A stretch of DNA of 64,000 nt. It comes from Bacteroidales bacterium (GTDB lineage Bacteria > Bacteroidota > Bacteroidia > Bacteroidales > Bacteroidaceae). The position numbers and the translations under genes were made by a program. Shown here piece after piece: positions 26,077 through 35,083 of this stretch (the first letter of the stretch is position 1; every line of letters begins with the position of its first letter). The stretch is taken from the NCBI GenBank assembly GCA_004557185.1, contig SFEP01000009.1:25883-89882 (forward strand), written 5' to 3'. Below the pieces are notes generated by a model that ran no database searches, was not told the origin of the DNA, and saw nothing but the letters and a program-made list of their open reading frames with translations.

Positions 26077-26805
26077 TTACTCCGCAGGTTTCATGTTGGT
26101 GTAGACGGTCTGCACGTCGTCGAACTCTTCGAGACGCTCTACCATCTTGTCGATGCTCTCACGCTCCTCGTCGGTCACGTCCTTGAGGTCGTTGGGGATG
26201 TAGGTGAACTCGGCGCCGATCACTTCGAGGCCGCTTTCTTCGAGGTGTTTCTGTATCTGGCCAAACGACTTGGGGTCGCCGTAGATGGTGATGCTACCTT
26301 CTTCTTCGTCCTCGTCGTATTCATCTTCTACGCCATAGTCGATGAGGTCGAGTATCATTTCGTCCATATCAAGGCCTTCCGTCTTGCGCACGGTGAACAC
26401 GCACTTGTGGTCGAAGAGGTAAGCCAGCGAACCCATGTTGCCGAGGTTGCCGTTGAACTTGTTGAAGACGGAACGCACGTCGCCCACGGTGCGGGTGGGA
26501 TTGTCGGTGAGGGTATCGACGAAAATGGCTACGCCGTGGGGGCCGTAACCCTCGTACGTCATGGTCTTGTATTCGCTCTGGTCCTTGCCCATAGCGTTCT
26601 TGATGGCACGCTCAATGTTATCCTTGGGCATGTTCTCACGCTTACAGGTGGCAATGAGGGCACGGAGCGTGGGGTTGTTTTCGGGCTCCGGACCGCCGCT
26701 CTTCACAGCGACAGCGATTTGCTTTCCTAATTTCGTGAAGGTGCGGGCCATGTGTCCCCATCTCTTCAGTTTTGCGGCTTTGCGGTATTCAAAAGCTCTT
26801 CCCAT
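26077..26805 (-). CDS. yebC: YebC/PmpR family protein (TACO1-like)
   Basis: The product is 242 residues and starts MGRAFEYRKAAKLKRWGHMAR, the family opening with K-rich N-terminus. The blocks NPTLRALIATCKRENMPKDNIERAI and YEGYGPHGVAIFVDTLTDNPTRTVGDVRSVF are conserved. An acidic insert (EDEYDEDEEE) precedes the C-terminal domain. Members were named as transcriptional regulators, and more recent work links them to translation of polyproline-type stalls. It follows pheT by 59 bp on the same strand, so read-through from the pheT promoter is likely. Interestingly EF-P, which has a related role, is also in the window (35084). Confidence 0.95.
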   Translation of the reverse strand: MGRAFEYRKAAKLKRWGHMARTFTKLGKQIAVAVKSGGPEPENNPTLRALIATCKRENMPKDNIERAIKNAMGKDQSEYKTMTYEGYGPHGVAIFVDTLTDNPTRTVGDVRSVFNKFNGNLGNMGSLAYLFDHKCVFTVRKTEGLDMDEMILDLIDYGVEDEYDEDEEEGSITIYGDPKSFGQIQKHLEESGLEVIGAEFTYIPNDLKDVTDEERESIDKMVERLEEFDDVQTVYTNMKPAE

Positions 26806-26864
26806 TGTGTTACTTTATGTGGTAGTTGATGTTTGTTTGTTCGGATGTGCTGCGGCGTGTATGC

Positions 26865-29330
26865 TCAACGCAGTTTGGCGCCCACCTGCTTTTCGAGTTG
26901 CGCCACGATGCGCTGCATAACGTTCTCGGTCTGCTTGTCGTTCATGGTGCGGGTGTCGTCCTGCAGGGTGAAGTTGACGGCGTAGCTCTTCTTGCCCGCT
27001 TCGAGGTTCTTGCCTTCGTACACGTCGAACAACTCTACGCGGCGCAGCAGTTTCCTGTCGGCAGCAAAGGCGGCCTTTTCGATTTGGGCGAAGGTAACCT
27101 GCTTATCGACGAGCAAGGCGAGGTCGCGGCTCACGGCGGGGAACTTCGACAGTTCCTTGTACGACACCTGCTGCTTCTTCACGAGTTTCATGAGCAAATC
27201 CCAGTCAATCTCGGCAAAGTAAACGTCCTGCTCTATGCCGAAACGTGCCGTGTGCTTGCGGGCTACAGGACCGAGTTCGAGCAACGTGCGTCCCTGACGG
27301 TCGGCCACGGTGATGCTCTTGCTGAAGAGGTCGCTGCTGCCGTCGCCCACCACGAGGGCACCCATGGGGCAGCCCGTGCGGTTGAGGATGTGCAGCACAT
27401 AGGCCTTGAGTTCATACACCGTTGCCTCTTCGTCGGGATGTGCCCATGAGCCCTGCACCCTATTGCCCGTGAGCCACAGGCCCAGGCAATGCTTCTGGGT
27501 GTAAGGGGCGATGGTGTGCCCTTCCTGACGTGCGGCGGCCTCGTAACGGTAGCAGTTGCCGCTCTCGAAGAAGCGCAGGTTGGCGTTTTTGCGGTTCACG
27601 TTGTGGGCAATGCACTCCAAGCCGCCGAAGAGCAGCGTCTGGCGCATCACACCGAGGTCAGAGCTCAGCGGATTGAGCACGCGCACCAGGTGTTCGGGAG
27701 CGTAGGTCTGGCTTTCCTGATAGTAGCTGTCGCTGGTGAGCGAGTTGTTGAGTATTTCGCGGAAGCCCTGTCCCGCCAGTTGTTCGCCAATGAGGTTTTC
27801 GAGTTTGTTGGAGCGGTCCACGTCGCCTTTCACCGTGAGGCTCGACTTCACAGCCGTGGGTATTTCCACGTTGTTGTAGCCATAGATGCGCAGTATTTCC
27901 TCCACCACGTCGCAGGGACGCTGCACGTCAACACGGTAGGCCGGAACGCGCAGCAGCATGTGGCTCTCGCTCTCCTCGAGCACTTCCATTTCGAGCGAGG
28001 TGACGATGCGCTTGATGGTTTCGGCAGGAATTTCCTTACCGATGAGTTCGTGCACATACTGATAAGGCAGGTTCACCTCGAAGCTGCGCGGCGTGTTACC
28101 AGCGTCCACGTCCTTGATGTCCATGGCTATCTCGCCGCCTGCCAGTTCCTTCACCAGTTTGGCTGCCACCTTGAGGGCATACAACTGGCCTGCGGGGTCT
28201 ACGCCACGCTCAAAGCGGAACGAGGCGTCGGTGCTGATGCCGTGGCGGCGTGCACTCTTGCGAACCCACGAGGGATGGAAGTAGGCGCTCTCGAGCAGTA
28301 CGTGGCAGGTGCTGTCGTAGGTGCCGGAGCCCTTGCCGCCGAAGACGCCGGCCAGACACATGGGCTCGTTTTCGTTGCATATCATCAGGTCGCGGTCGGA
28401 AAGGGTGTGTTCTTCGCCGTCGAGCGTCTGGAACTTCGTGCCTTCGGGCAGGGTGCGCACCACCACCTTGCGGCCGTCGATCATGTCGGCATCGAAGCAG
28501 TGGAGCGGCTGACCATAGGCCATCATCACGTAGTTGGTGATGTCCACAATATTATTGATGGGACGCAGCCCGATGGTGGTCAGTTTCTGCTTGAGCCACT
28601 CGGGACTCTCAGCCACCTTGCAGTTCTTCACCGTCACGGCGCAGTAGCGGGGGCACGCTTCGGTGTTCTCCACCAGCACGTCGATGTCAAGGTCATGGTT
28701 GTCCACCTTGAAGTCGTCCACCTCCATGCGGTGCAGTGCGGTGGTCTTGCCCTGCTGCACGAGCCAAGCGTAGAGGTCACGAGCCACGCCGTAGTGCGAA
28801 CAGGCATCGGCGCGGTTGGGTGTGATGTCCACCTCAATGAGCCAGTCGCTCTCGAGGCCGTAGTAGTCGGCAGCCTTCATGCCCACGGGAGTGTCGGCGG
28901 GCAGCACGATGATGCCGTCGTGGCTCTGGCCCACACCGATTTCGTCCTCGGCGCAAATCATACCCAGGCTTTCCACCCCTCTGAGCTTCGAGCGTTTGAT
29001 GGTGAAGCACTCGTCGCCCGCATAGAGTTTCGTACCGATGGTGGCCACGATGACCTTCTGCCCTGCGGCCACGTTGGGTGCGCCGCACACTATCTGCAGG
29101 GCTTCGTCGCCGCCCACATCGACTGTGCAAATGTGCATGTGGTCGCTGTTGGGGTGCTGCTCGCAGGTGAGCACTTCGCCTGTGCACAGTCCTTCGAGAC
29201 CGCCCTTGATGGCTTGTATCTCCTCGACACTTCCCACTTCCAGGCCGATACTCGTCAGGGCCTCGGCCACCTCGTGCGCCGACATGTCGAAGTCAACGTA
29301 TTCCTTAAGCCATTTGTATGATATGTTCAT
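26865..29330 (-). CDS. pheT: Phenylalanine--tRNA ligase beta subunit
   Basis: The beta subunit of the (alpha-beta)2 synthetase that charges tRNA-Phe. The product is 821 residues from the ATG at 29330 (MNISYKWLKEYVDFDMSAHEV). Domains in order: N-terminal tRNA-binding OB fold (about 40-150, VLTCEQHPNSDHMHICTVDVG), B3/B4 editing region (about 210-380), B5 domain (about 400-480), catalytic-like core, and the C-terminal FDX-ACB domain (LSKFPAVSRDLALLVDKQVT to the end). The frame is open upstream, but that stretch contains the promoter. The alpha subunit gene is not adjacent, as is usual in Bacteroidota. Confidence 0.96.
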   Translation of the reverse strand: MNISYKWLKEYVDFDMSAHEVAEALTSIGLEVGSVEEIQAIKGGLEGLCTGEVLTCEQHPNSDHMHICTVDVGGDEALQIVCGAPNVAAGQKVIVATIGTKLYAGDECFTIKRSKLRGVESLGMICAEDEIGVGQSHDGIIVLPADTPVGMKAADYYGLESDWLIEVDITPNRADACSHYGVARDLYAWLVQQGKTTALHRMEVDDFKVDNHDLDIDVLVENTEACPRYCAVTVKNCKVAESPEWLKQKLTTIGLRPINNIVDITNYVMMAYGQPLHCFDADMIDGRKVVVRTLPEGTKFQTLDGEEHTLSDRDLMICNENEPMCLAGVFGGKGSGTYDSTCHVLLESAYFHPSWVRKSARRHGISTDASFRFERGVDPAGQLYALKVAAKLVKELAGGEIAMDIKDVDAGNTPRSFEVNLPYQYVHELIGKEIPAETIKRIVTSLEMEVLEESESHMLLRVPAYRVDVQRPCDVVEEILRIYGYNNVEIPTAVKSSLTVKGDVDRSNKLENLIGEQLAGQGFREILNNSLTSDSYYQESQTYAPEHLVRVLNPLSSDLGVMRQTLLFGGLECIAHNVNRKNANLRFFESGNCYRYEAAARQEGHTIAPYTQKHCLGLWLTGNRVQGSWAHPDEEATVYELKAYVLHILNRTGCPMGALVVGDGSSDLFSKSITVADRQGRTLLELGPVARKHTARFGIEQDVYFAEIDWDLLMKLVKKQQVSYKELSKFPAVSRDLALLVDKQVTFAQIEKAAFAADRKLLRRVELFDVYEGKNLEAGKKSYAVNFTLQDDTRTMNDKQTENVMQRIVAQLEKQVGAKLR

Positions 29331-29425
29331 AACCTTTTGATAGTAAGTAGTTTTCTTGCGTAAAATGCCTACATTCCCGCACCGCTGCCCCACTTTGGGG
29401 TGCCAGGTGCACAGTTTAGGCGTTG

Positions 29426-29458
29426 CAAAAGTAGTGCAAAAATCAATAACTACAAAAA
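29426..29458 (-). promoter_or_regulatory. Consensus promoter of pheT
   Basis: Minus strand: TTTTTG at 29458-29453, a 19-base spacer, TACTTTTG at 29433-29426. The predicted leader is about 90 nt and contains a small CCCCA-AAG-TGGGG hairpin. Confidence 0.75.
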
Positions 29459-29580
29459 CTTGCATGCCATGAATACAGGGCTGTAGGCACTGCCTGCGCC
29501 GCAGTGATGAAACGTTGCAGCGCAACGTGCAGGGGGTGCCACGTTCTGCGTGGGGCATGCGGCTTGCCGGTGGCCGCGGC

Positions 29581-30519
29581 CTACTTGCTGTCGGCCAGGC
29601 GCAGCAAACGTATGCCTACGCTCGTTTTGCGCTCCTTCAGGTAGCGGTGTAGCGTCATGGGCTCCTCCACCACGCGGTGGTGCACCGACGAGGCGTTGAG
29701 CAGATGCAGCCGCCCGTCCTTGCCCCATACGGCAAAGCCCAGGTGCGAGTAGTCCAGTCCGGCCTTGGTGGTTACAATGGCCACCAGGTCGCCGTCGTGC
29801 ACGCTCTTCAGGCGGTTCTGTGGCAGAGCCGTGGCCTCCTCTGACAGGTAGCAGCCGTCGGGTCCGTTCGCAGCCTGTTCCATGGCTCGTATGCTGTCGG
29901 TGTAGGCCGCGTTGCCTCGCAGAAAGGCATACTGGTCGGCATGCCGGCTCATGTAGAAGTTGTTCACCGTGATGGGGGCGGTGAAATGCTGCGCGTCCTC
30001 CACGTGCTGCATGGTGCCGCGTGCCACGTTGTCGTGCATCCACCAGGTGAAGTAGTGCAGGCGCGACAGGTAGCCGTTCATCTGCCCGCCGCGGTAGCGC
30101 AGCCGCATCAGGTTGTGGCAATAGGCCAGAAACGAGGTGTCGCCCTGCCGCTTCGTCATGGTCAGCGCCAGCACGGTCTCCACCAGCGTGGTGCAGTCGA
30201 GTTCGCGCAGATTGACCACGAGGCGTTCGCGAGGGTCTTTTTCGAGCGTATGTGCCACGTAGGGCATACCGATGAAGTGCCGTGCATAGAAGAGCACGTC
30301 GCTGCCCCCTGTGGGCTGCATGCGCAGCAGTTCTTCCACGCGTGCCGAGTCGGCAGGGGTATAGATTACTTGCCGCAGCAGGGTGTCGGGCACCACAGTC
30401 GGCGCGGTCTGCTGCACACTGTCGGTGGCTGCCGCGGGTGTTGCCGGGCGGGCCGTGCAGCCAGGTGTTGCACAAAGGCTCAGCCCTAACGCACAGAGGG
30501 TGAAGAGTCGGATAAACAT
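29581..30519 (-). CDS. DUF1460 family NlpC/P60-like amidase, exported
   Basis: The product is 312 residues starting MFIRLFTLCALGLSLCATPGCTARP, a signal peptide whose end (TPGC) could be a weak lipoprotein site. The DUF1460 core has FIGMPYVAHTLEKDPRERLVVNLRELDCTTLVETVLAL, with the catalytic cysteine in DCTTLVE, and later DYSHLGFAVWG with the catalytic histidine. Family structures are papain-like, and a role in peptidoglycan peptide cleavage or recycling is inferred. The frame is open upstream to 30609, but the start at 30519 gives a clean signal peptide. It stands 255 bp after htpG in the direction of transcription. Confidence 0.88.
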   Translation of the reverse strand: MFIRLFTLCALGLSLCATPGCTARPATPAAATDSVQQTAPTVVPDTLLRQVIYTPADSARVEELLRMQPTGGSDVLFYARHFIGMPYVAHTLEKDPRERLVVNLRELDCTTLVETVLALTMTKRQGDTSFLAYCHNLMRLRYRGGQMNGYLSRLHYFTWWMHDNVARGTMQHVEDAQHFTAPITVNNFYMSRHADQYAFLRGNAAYTDSIRAMEQAANGPDGCYLSEEATALPQNRLKSVHDGDLVAIVTTKAGLDYSHLGFAVWGKDGRLHLLNASSVHHRVVEEPMTLHRYLKERKTSVGIRLLRLADSK

Positions 30520-30640
30520 AAGGGGAAAGGATATGGGTTCATGAAGATGGGTGGTGGAAATAAGGGAAATCATGATTTGTGAAAACAGGAAGCCACTACG
30601 CCGCACCATCCTTGCGGCTTTGTTGATTGAGCATGTCGCC

Positions 30641-30685
30641 CAATATATATATAAGGAGTGGCTTCGACATCACAAGGAGTGGCAG
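30641..30685. repeat. Two 21-bp units with GCCACTCCTT (inverted copy of 5072 element)
   Basis: On the minus strand GCCACTCCTT occurs twice, 21 bp apart (its reverse complement GGAGTGGC starts at 30655 and 30676), and one copy runs into TATATATATATTGG. The unit matches the pair at 5072-5116. Confidence 0.85.
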
Positions 30686-30774
30686 CCTACAAACAAGCGG
30701 GAGGGCAGTTCCTGCACCCCTGTGGGGTTCAGAACCGTCCTCCCGCTTTGTGCGTGGCGGGCTTCCGCCTTGTG

Positions 30775-32832
30775 TTAGCCTATGAATTTCACGCTGCGCT
30801 CCACGAAGCGTGCCAGGGCCTCACCTTTCAGCAGTCCGTTCTGCAGGAGTGCCAGGTCGATGAGTTGGGCAATGACGGGGTTGGTGGGTGCGTAGGTTTT
30901 GCACACCTCGTCCTTTTCCTTTTCGCGTGCCTCCAGGTCGTCGTTCACCTGCTTGCGTTCGTCCTCGGCGGCTTGGTCCTTGTGGTCCTTGTCAGCCTCG
31001 TCAATCTTTTTGTCGAGTTCGCTGCGGCGCGTGTTGAGTTCGGCTATCTGGGTGTCAAGGCCGTCGAGTTTCTCCTTCACGGCGTTGTCCATGTCGGCCA
31101 TCACGCCTTGCAGCAGTTTGTGGTCGGCGTTCAGCACCACGTTGTAGTATTCGGGCATCGTGGCGTAGAAGTCCATACCCTGCTGAAAACGGCTCATCTC
31201 CTTCATGCGGCGCATATATTCGCTCTGCGTGATGACCACGGGAGCACCCTCCTGGCCCATGTGTGCAGCCTCCACATGGAAGTCAGCCTTCTCCACTTCG
31301 GGCATAGCCATGCTGAAGGCCTTGCATGCACGCTGTGAGCGCACGTCGTCGGCGGGCTTGCCGTTCTCCTCGTCCTTGCGGCGTATGAGGCGGTCTATCA
31401 CGTCGCCGTCCACACGTGTAAAGCGCGTTTTCTCCCACTTGTTTTCAAGCATCTGCACCAGCGCCGTGTCAAGTTCGCCATCGAGCATCAGCACGCTGTA
31501 ACCCTTGTTCTTGGCGGCCTGTATGGCGGTGTACTGGGCATTGGCGTCGCTGGCATAGAGGCATATCAGGTTGTCGTCCTTGTCGGTCTGTTCGCCCTTC
31601 ACGAGTTCCTGATATTCCTTGTAGGTGAAGTACTTGCCGTCCACATCCTTGAGCAGGGCGTAGTCCTTAGCCTTGTCGTAGAAGTCCTGCTCTGAGAGCA
31701 TACCGTAGTGCATGAAGAGCTTCAGGTCGTCCCACTTCTTCTCGAAGTCGGCGCGGTCGTTCTTGCAGATGGAGGCCAGGCGGTCGCTCACCTTCTTCAT
31801 GATGTACGAGGAAATCTTCTTCACGTTGGCATCGCTCTGCAGGTAGCTGCGGCTCACGTTGAGGGGGATGTCGGGCGAGTCAATCACGCCGTGCAGCAGG
31901 GTGAGGAATTCGGGCACGATGTTCTCCACGTGGTCGGTGACGAACACTTGGTTGCAATACAGCTGGATGCTGCCGCGGCGCACGTCGAGGTTGCTCTTGA
32001 TGCGGGGGAAGAAGAGCACACCCGTCAGGTGGAACGGATAATCCACGTTGAGGTGTATCCAGAACATGGGGTCGTCAGAGGCGGGATAGAGCTTGTGATA
32101 GAAGGCGCGGTAGTCCTCATCCTTCAGGTCAGCGGGCTTGCGCAGCCACAGAGGCTCGGTTTCGTTCACCTGGTTGTCCTCCTCGGTGTCCACCTCCTTG
32201 CCGTCCTTCCATTCGGTTTTTTTGCCAAACACGATGGGCACGGGCAGGAAGCGGCAATACTTGTTGAGCAGTTCGGCTATCTTCGTCTTCTCGAGGAACT
32301 CTTTGCAGTCCTCGCTGATGTGCAGCACGATGTCGGTGCCGCGCTCAGCGCGCTCGGCAGGGGTAATCTCGAACGAGGGCGAACCGTCGCACGTCCACTT
32401 CACGGCCTCGGCCTCGGGGCGATAGCTGCGCGTCACAATGTCCACGCGGTCGGCCACCATGAAGGCGGAGTAAAAGCCCAGACCGAAGTGGCCGATGATG
32501 GCGGCGGCATCGTCCTTGTATTTTTCAAGGAATTCGCCAGCGCCCGAGAAGGCTATCTGGTTGATGTAGCGGTCTATCTCGTCGGCCGTCATGCCAATGC
32601 CGCGGTCGCTGATGGTGAGTGTGCCGGCGGCCTGGTCGATGCTGACGCGCACGCTCAGGTCACCCAATTCGCCCTTGCACTCGCCCGAACGGCTCAGGGT
32701 TTTGAGCTTCTGGGTGGCATCGACGGCGTTGCTGACAAGCTCGCGCAGAAAAATTTCATGATCGCTATACAGAAACTTCTTGATGACGGGGAAAATGTTC
32801 TCGGTATCAATTCCGATTTTACCTTTTTGCAT
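30775..32832 (-). CDS. htpG: Molecular chaperone HtpG (Hsp90)
   Basis: The product is 685 residues from the ATG at 32832 (MQKGKIGIDTENIFPVIKKFLYSDHEIFLRELVSNAVDA). The GHKL ATPase motifs are visible: ELVSNAVDA, ISDRGIGMTADEI and GHFGLGFYSAFMVADRV. The middle domain has NVSRSYLQSDANVKKI with the catalytic arginine. A long Lys/Asp/Glu-rich helical region (about 590-660) precedes the C-terminal dimerisation end; this acidic insert is longer than in E. coli HtpG (624 residues). Upstream, at 32974-32999, a hairpin separates it from the next gene. Confidence 0.96.
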   Translation of the reverse strand: MQKGKIGIDTENIFPVIKKFLYSDHEIFLRELVSNAVDATQKLKTLSRSGECKGELGDLSVRVSIDQAAGTLTISDRGIGMTADEIDRYINQIAFSGAGEFLEKYKDDAAAIIGHFGLGFYSAFMVADRVDIVTRSYRPEAEAVKWTCDGSPSFEITPAERAERGTDIVLHISEDCKEFLEKTKIAELLNKYCRFLPVPIVFGKKTEWKDGKEVDTEEDNQVNETEPLWLRKPADLKDEDYRAFYHKLYPASDDPMFWIHLNVDYPFHLTGVLFFPRIKSNLDVRRGSIQLYCNQVFVTDHVENIVPEFLTLLHGVIDSPDIPLNVSRSYLQSDANVKKISSYIMKKVSDRLASICKNDRADFEKKWDDLKLFMHYGMLSEQDFYDKAKDYALLKDVDGKYFTYKEYQELVKGEQTDKDDNLICLYASDANAQYTAIQAAKNKGYSVLMLDGELDTALVQMLENKWEKTRFTRVDGDVIDRLIRRKDEENGKPADDVRSQRACKAFSMAMPEVEKADFHVEAAHMGQEGAPVVITQSEYMRRMKEMSRFQQGMDFYATMPEYYNVVLNADHKLLQGVMADMDNAVKEKLDGLDTQIAELNTRRSELDKKIDEADKDHKDQAAEDERKQVNDDLEAREKEKDEVCKTYAPTNPVIAQLIDLALLQNGLLKGEALARFVERSVKFIG

Positions 32833-32973
32833 GATGTTATAGGGTTTTATGGGTTTCAAAGATGCTGCTTGCCAAAAGCAAAACCCGTGCCACAATCGTG
32901 CAGAAGGCTCATTTCTATGCTGATATGGCAGAAAATGCGTCACGTATGCGTCGTTACGCTTCCTTCATACGGC

Positions 32974-32999
32974 AAAAGACGGCCGATGAGCCGTCTTTT
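32974..32999 (-). terminator. Hairpin between a membrane-protein gene and htpG
   Basis: AAAAGACGGC, a 6-base loop, GCCGTCTTTT: a perfect 10-bp stem with built-in A and T runs, so it can act in both directions. It follows the 61-residue gene at 33046 by 46 bp. Confidence 0.75.
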
Positions 33000-33045
33000 G
33001 TCATAGGCACCGCACCAGGCGGCACTTGGTTCATGGATAGGGCTG

Positions 33046-33231
33046 TTAAGCTCCCTCGCCCCCTGCCTTGGGCTTGCGGAAAAGGCGCACAAAGAACAGG
33101 ATAATCTGATAGAGCACAATGAAACCGAGCAGGAAGACGAAGATGGTGATGCCCAGCGCACGTGCTGAGGTCGCGCCAAGGCCGAAGCCCGAAATCAGGA
33201 AGCGGGACAGTCCGTTGTTGAGAATACTCAT
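33046..33231 (-). CDS. Small single-span membrane protein of unknown function
   Basis: The product is 61 residues: MSILNNGLSRFLISGFGLGA, then one hydrophobic helix (ITIFVFLLGFIVLYQIILFF, about 28-47) and a basic tail (RLFRKPKAGG). I recognise no family. It lies 33 bp after the 375-residue membrane protein on the same strand and is closed by a terminator, so the two probably work together. Length is short, but codon use and context support a real gene. Confidence 0.65.
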   Translation of the reverse strand: MSILNNGLSRFLISGFGLGATSARALGITIFVFLLGFIVLYQIILFFVRLFRKPKAGGEGA

Positions 33232-33264
33232 GATGCGTATATGTTTGAAATGAATAAGATGATG

Positions 33265-34392
33265 CTATGCACGTGCCTTACCCCTGTCGCGTATCACGTC
33301 GACCAAGCGTGAACATGTTTCGACACTAATGATAATCACACTGACAAAACTGAAAATGACCACGCCCACGGCAATCAAGCCAAACTTCATGACGAGCACG
33401 ATGATGTTAGCCATGTTGCCTTCGGTGGTACGCTCGGTACGGCCCGAAGCGTAGCGGCGCTCCACCACCATGTCGGGCAGCAGCGCCATGGCCACACCCG
33501 CGCCAAAGAAGAAGGCAGCAATGGTGAACCCTGCCTTGCGCACAAAGGAGAGTATCTTGTCCTGCGTCTTGTGGCGGGTCAGCACGTAGCCGCGCGGGTA
33601 GCCCGTGATGATGTAAAGGGGTATGACCACAATGAGGAAGGCCAGCCAGGCCAGTGTGGTGCGCCGCGAGCTTTCGCGGCTCTCCACCGAAGCCTTTGCC
33701 TGCGCCAAGGCATCTTCCTTGAGTTCGGCGTACGTCATCTTTTCATAACGCTTGTACGCCTCCTGGTCCTTTGCCATGTTCTCCTTGCATGCGGCCATGT
33801 TCTTCTCCAGTGCCTGCTTCTTCTTGGCATCCGTGCAGGTGTCAGCCTTTTGCTTGTAGTAGTCGATATTGGCCGCTGCGCTCTCTATCAAGGACTTGTA
33901 GTGCGCCAACTGGTAGAGTTTGTACTTGTTGGCCGATGCGTAGAGGTTGTCTATGTAGCCGCTCTTGGGCAGTTTGGCGTAGGCCAGCGTCGTGTCCTGC
34001 GGAGTCCATTGCTGCACGCTTTCCACGTGTGCCTTGGCTTCCTGCGCCCGTTCCTTGTCCTGGGTGTTGAAGTAGTACACAATGCAGGCTGCTATGACTG
34101 TGCCCAATATAATTGACCAGCGCCAGGTGCGGTTGCGCTCAAGCGACCACGCCACCACTTCACTCAACCTGTTGTGCCGTTCGCAAAAATCGGGGTCGTT
34201 GGGATCATCGGCCACTTCGATCGCCTCGTTCAGCAAACGTTCCATCTTGCGCGTTTCGGCCAACGACACGGGATAGATGTTTTCCATATCGGTCTCGCCG
34301 GCCTCCCGCTCCGACTGCTTGATTTGTGAGGAGGTGAACATGGCTTCGTCAAGCTTTGCCCACGCTTCATAGTTGGAATTTTCGTTATTCAT
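33265..34392 (-). CDS. Unknown membrane protein with long periplasmic or cytosolic helical domain
   Basis: The product is 375 residues, family not recognised. Residues 1-90 are soluble and acidic. A membrane helix (WSIILGTVIAACIVYYF) is near 93-109. Next comes a Lys/Ala/Glu-rich, probably coiled-coil stretch of about 130 residues with two cysteines (DTCTDAKKKQALEKNMAACKENMAKDQEAYKRY in part). Then three further hydrophobic segments follow (LAWLAFLIVVIPLYIITGY, AGFTIAAFFFGAGVAMALL, IIVLVMKFGLIAVGVVIFSF). The last part is basic. It has its own -7 element and forms a two-gene unit with the small membrane protein downstream. Confidence 0.75.
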   Translation of the reverse strand: MNNENSNYEAWAKLDEAMFTSSQIKQSEREAGETDMENIYPVSLAETRKMERLLNEAIEVADDPNDPDFCERHNRLSEVVAWSLERNRTWRWSIILGTVIAACIVYYFNTQDKERAQEAKAHVESVQQWTPQDTTLAYAKLPKSGYIDNLYASANKYKLYQLAHYKSLIESAAANIDYYKQKADTCTDAKKKQALEKNMAACKENMAKDQEAYKRYEKMTYAELKEDALAQAKASVESRESSRRTTLAWLAFLIVVIPLYIITGYPRGYVLTRHKTQDKILSFVRKAGFTIAAFFFGAGVAMALLPDMVVERRYASGRTERTTEGNMANIIVLVMKFGLIAVGVVIFSFVSVIIISVETCSRLVDVIRDRGKARA

Positions 34393-34454
34393 AGTATATA
34401 AAGATTAAATAAACCGAACTGTCAACATAAACATCTCCGTCTGCATTTGTTTTG

Positions 34455-34462
34455 CAAATGTA
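34455..34462 (-). promoter_or_regulatory. Candidate -7 element for the membrane-protein pair
   Basis: TACATTTG on the minus strand matches TAnnTTTG, 63 bases before the ATG at 34392. No clear TTG at -33. Confidence 0.5.
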
Positions 34463-34589
34463 AGCATTCGTTAGGAAAAGGCAGTTTATTTTTCACATTC
34501 AACGCGCGTCAAAGCGTAAAACAATAGGATTTTTACGCTTTGCACCTTTTAAAATGCCCATTTCAAACGATGCCACGACGAACGGGATG

Positions 34590-34654
34590 CGTGGGAAAAA
34601 GTTACCCCGCCGTGGAAGAAAGTTACCCCGCTGTGGAAGAAATTTCCCACGGCG
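34590..34654. repeat. 21-bp CCGTGG array, locus B
   Basis: GTGGGAAAAAGTTACCCCGC, then GTGGAAGAAAGTTACCCCGC, then GTGGAAGAAATTTCCCACGG: GTGG starts at 34591, 34612 and 34633, a period of exactly 21 bp. The last unit closes as an inverted arm. Confidence 0.9.
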
Positions 34655-34687
34655 GCCTGTGAGTTCTTTCTACCAAGTTCTCCGCGC

Positions 34688-34777
34688 GGGCTCATGCAGC
34701 AAGGCGATGGGCAAGCGGGGAGGGAGCAGCAGATGGCTGGCGAGACAAACTATGACGCGGGAGGTGGACAACCGCTG
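34688..34777. repeat. 90-bp dispersed core, copy 2 (inverted)
   Basis: The reverse complement of 10909-10998 with four mismatches in 90 by hand alignment. No stop-free frame is shared with a known family. Confidence 0.88.
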
Positions 34778-34801
34778 CTACGTAAAATTTTACGTAGCAT
34801 C
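34774..34801. repeat. Minimal TACGT palindrome, locus B
   Basis: TACGTAAAATTTTACGTA (34779-34796) is a perfect 18-bp palindrome flanked by GCTGC and GCATC. It looks like the TACGT array of locus A with the internal 21-bp units removed. Confidence 0.88.
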
Positions 34802-34994
34802 TATTGGGAGCGGGGAATAGGCGTGTCCGAAACAGGTGGCATGTGACATTTCTACTGCGGCTGGCAGAATCATAAGATGGCATCTGCCCTTCACCTGCAC
34901 GCAAAGCCATCGGGCAGGACACAGCCGGCGCTACGAGGGCATCACTTGCCCGTGCCACCGCCGCTGTACCAACATGCACGTTTTTAGGCTTTTG

Positions 34995-35026
34995 TTTGGT
35001 AAATATGCGTAAAACGTGTAATTTTG
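34995..35026 (+). promoter_or_regulatory. Promoter of efp
   Basis: TTTG at 34995-34998, a 20-base spacer, TAATTTTG at 35019-35026. The leader to the ATG is about 50 nt. Confidence 0.7.
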
Positions 35027-35083
35027 CACGCCGAAAACGAAATCACAACGATTACATCAAAACAAAAATACACTCTGCAACCC

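Larger units (their letters stand above)
34393..35083. other. 691-bp divergent gap with repeat locus B
   Basis: It holds the leftward -7 element (34455-34462), a CCGTGG-type 21-bp array (34590-34654), the inverted copy of the 90-bp core (34688-34777), a TACGT palindrome (34774-34801), and the promoter of efp (34995-35026). No gene is called. Confidence 0.7.
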
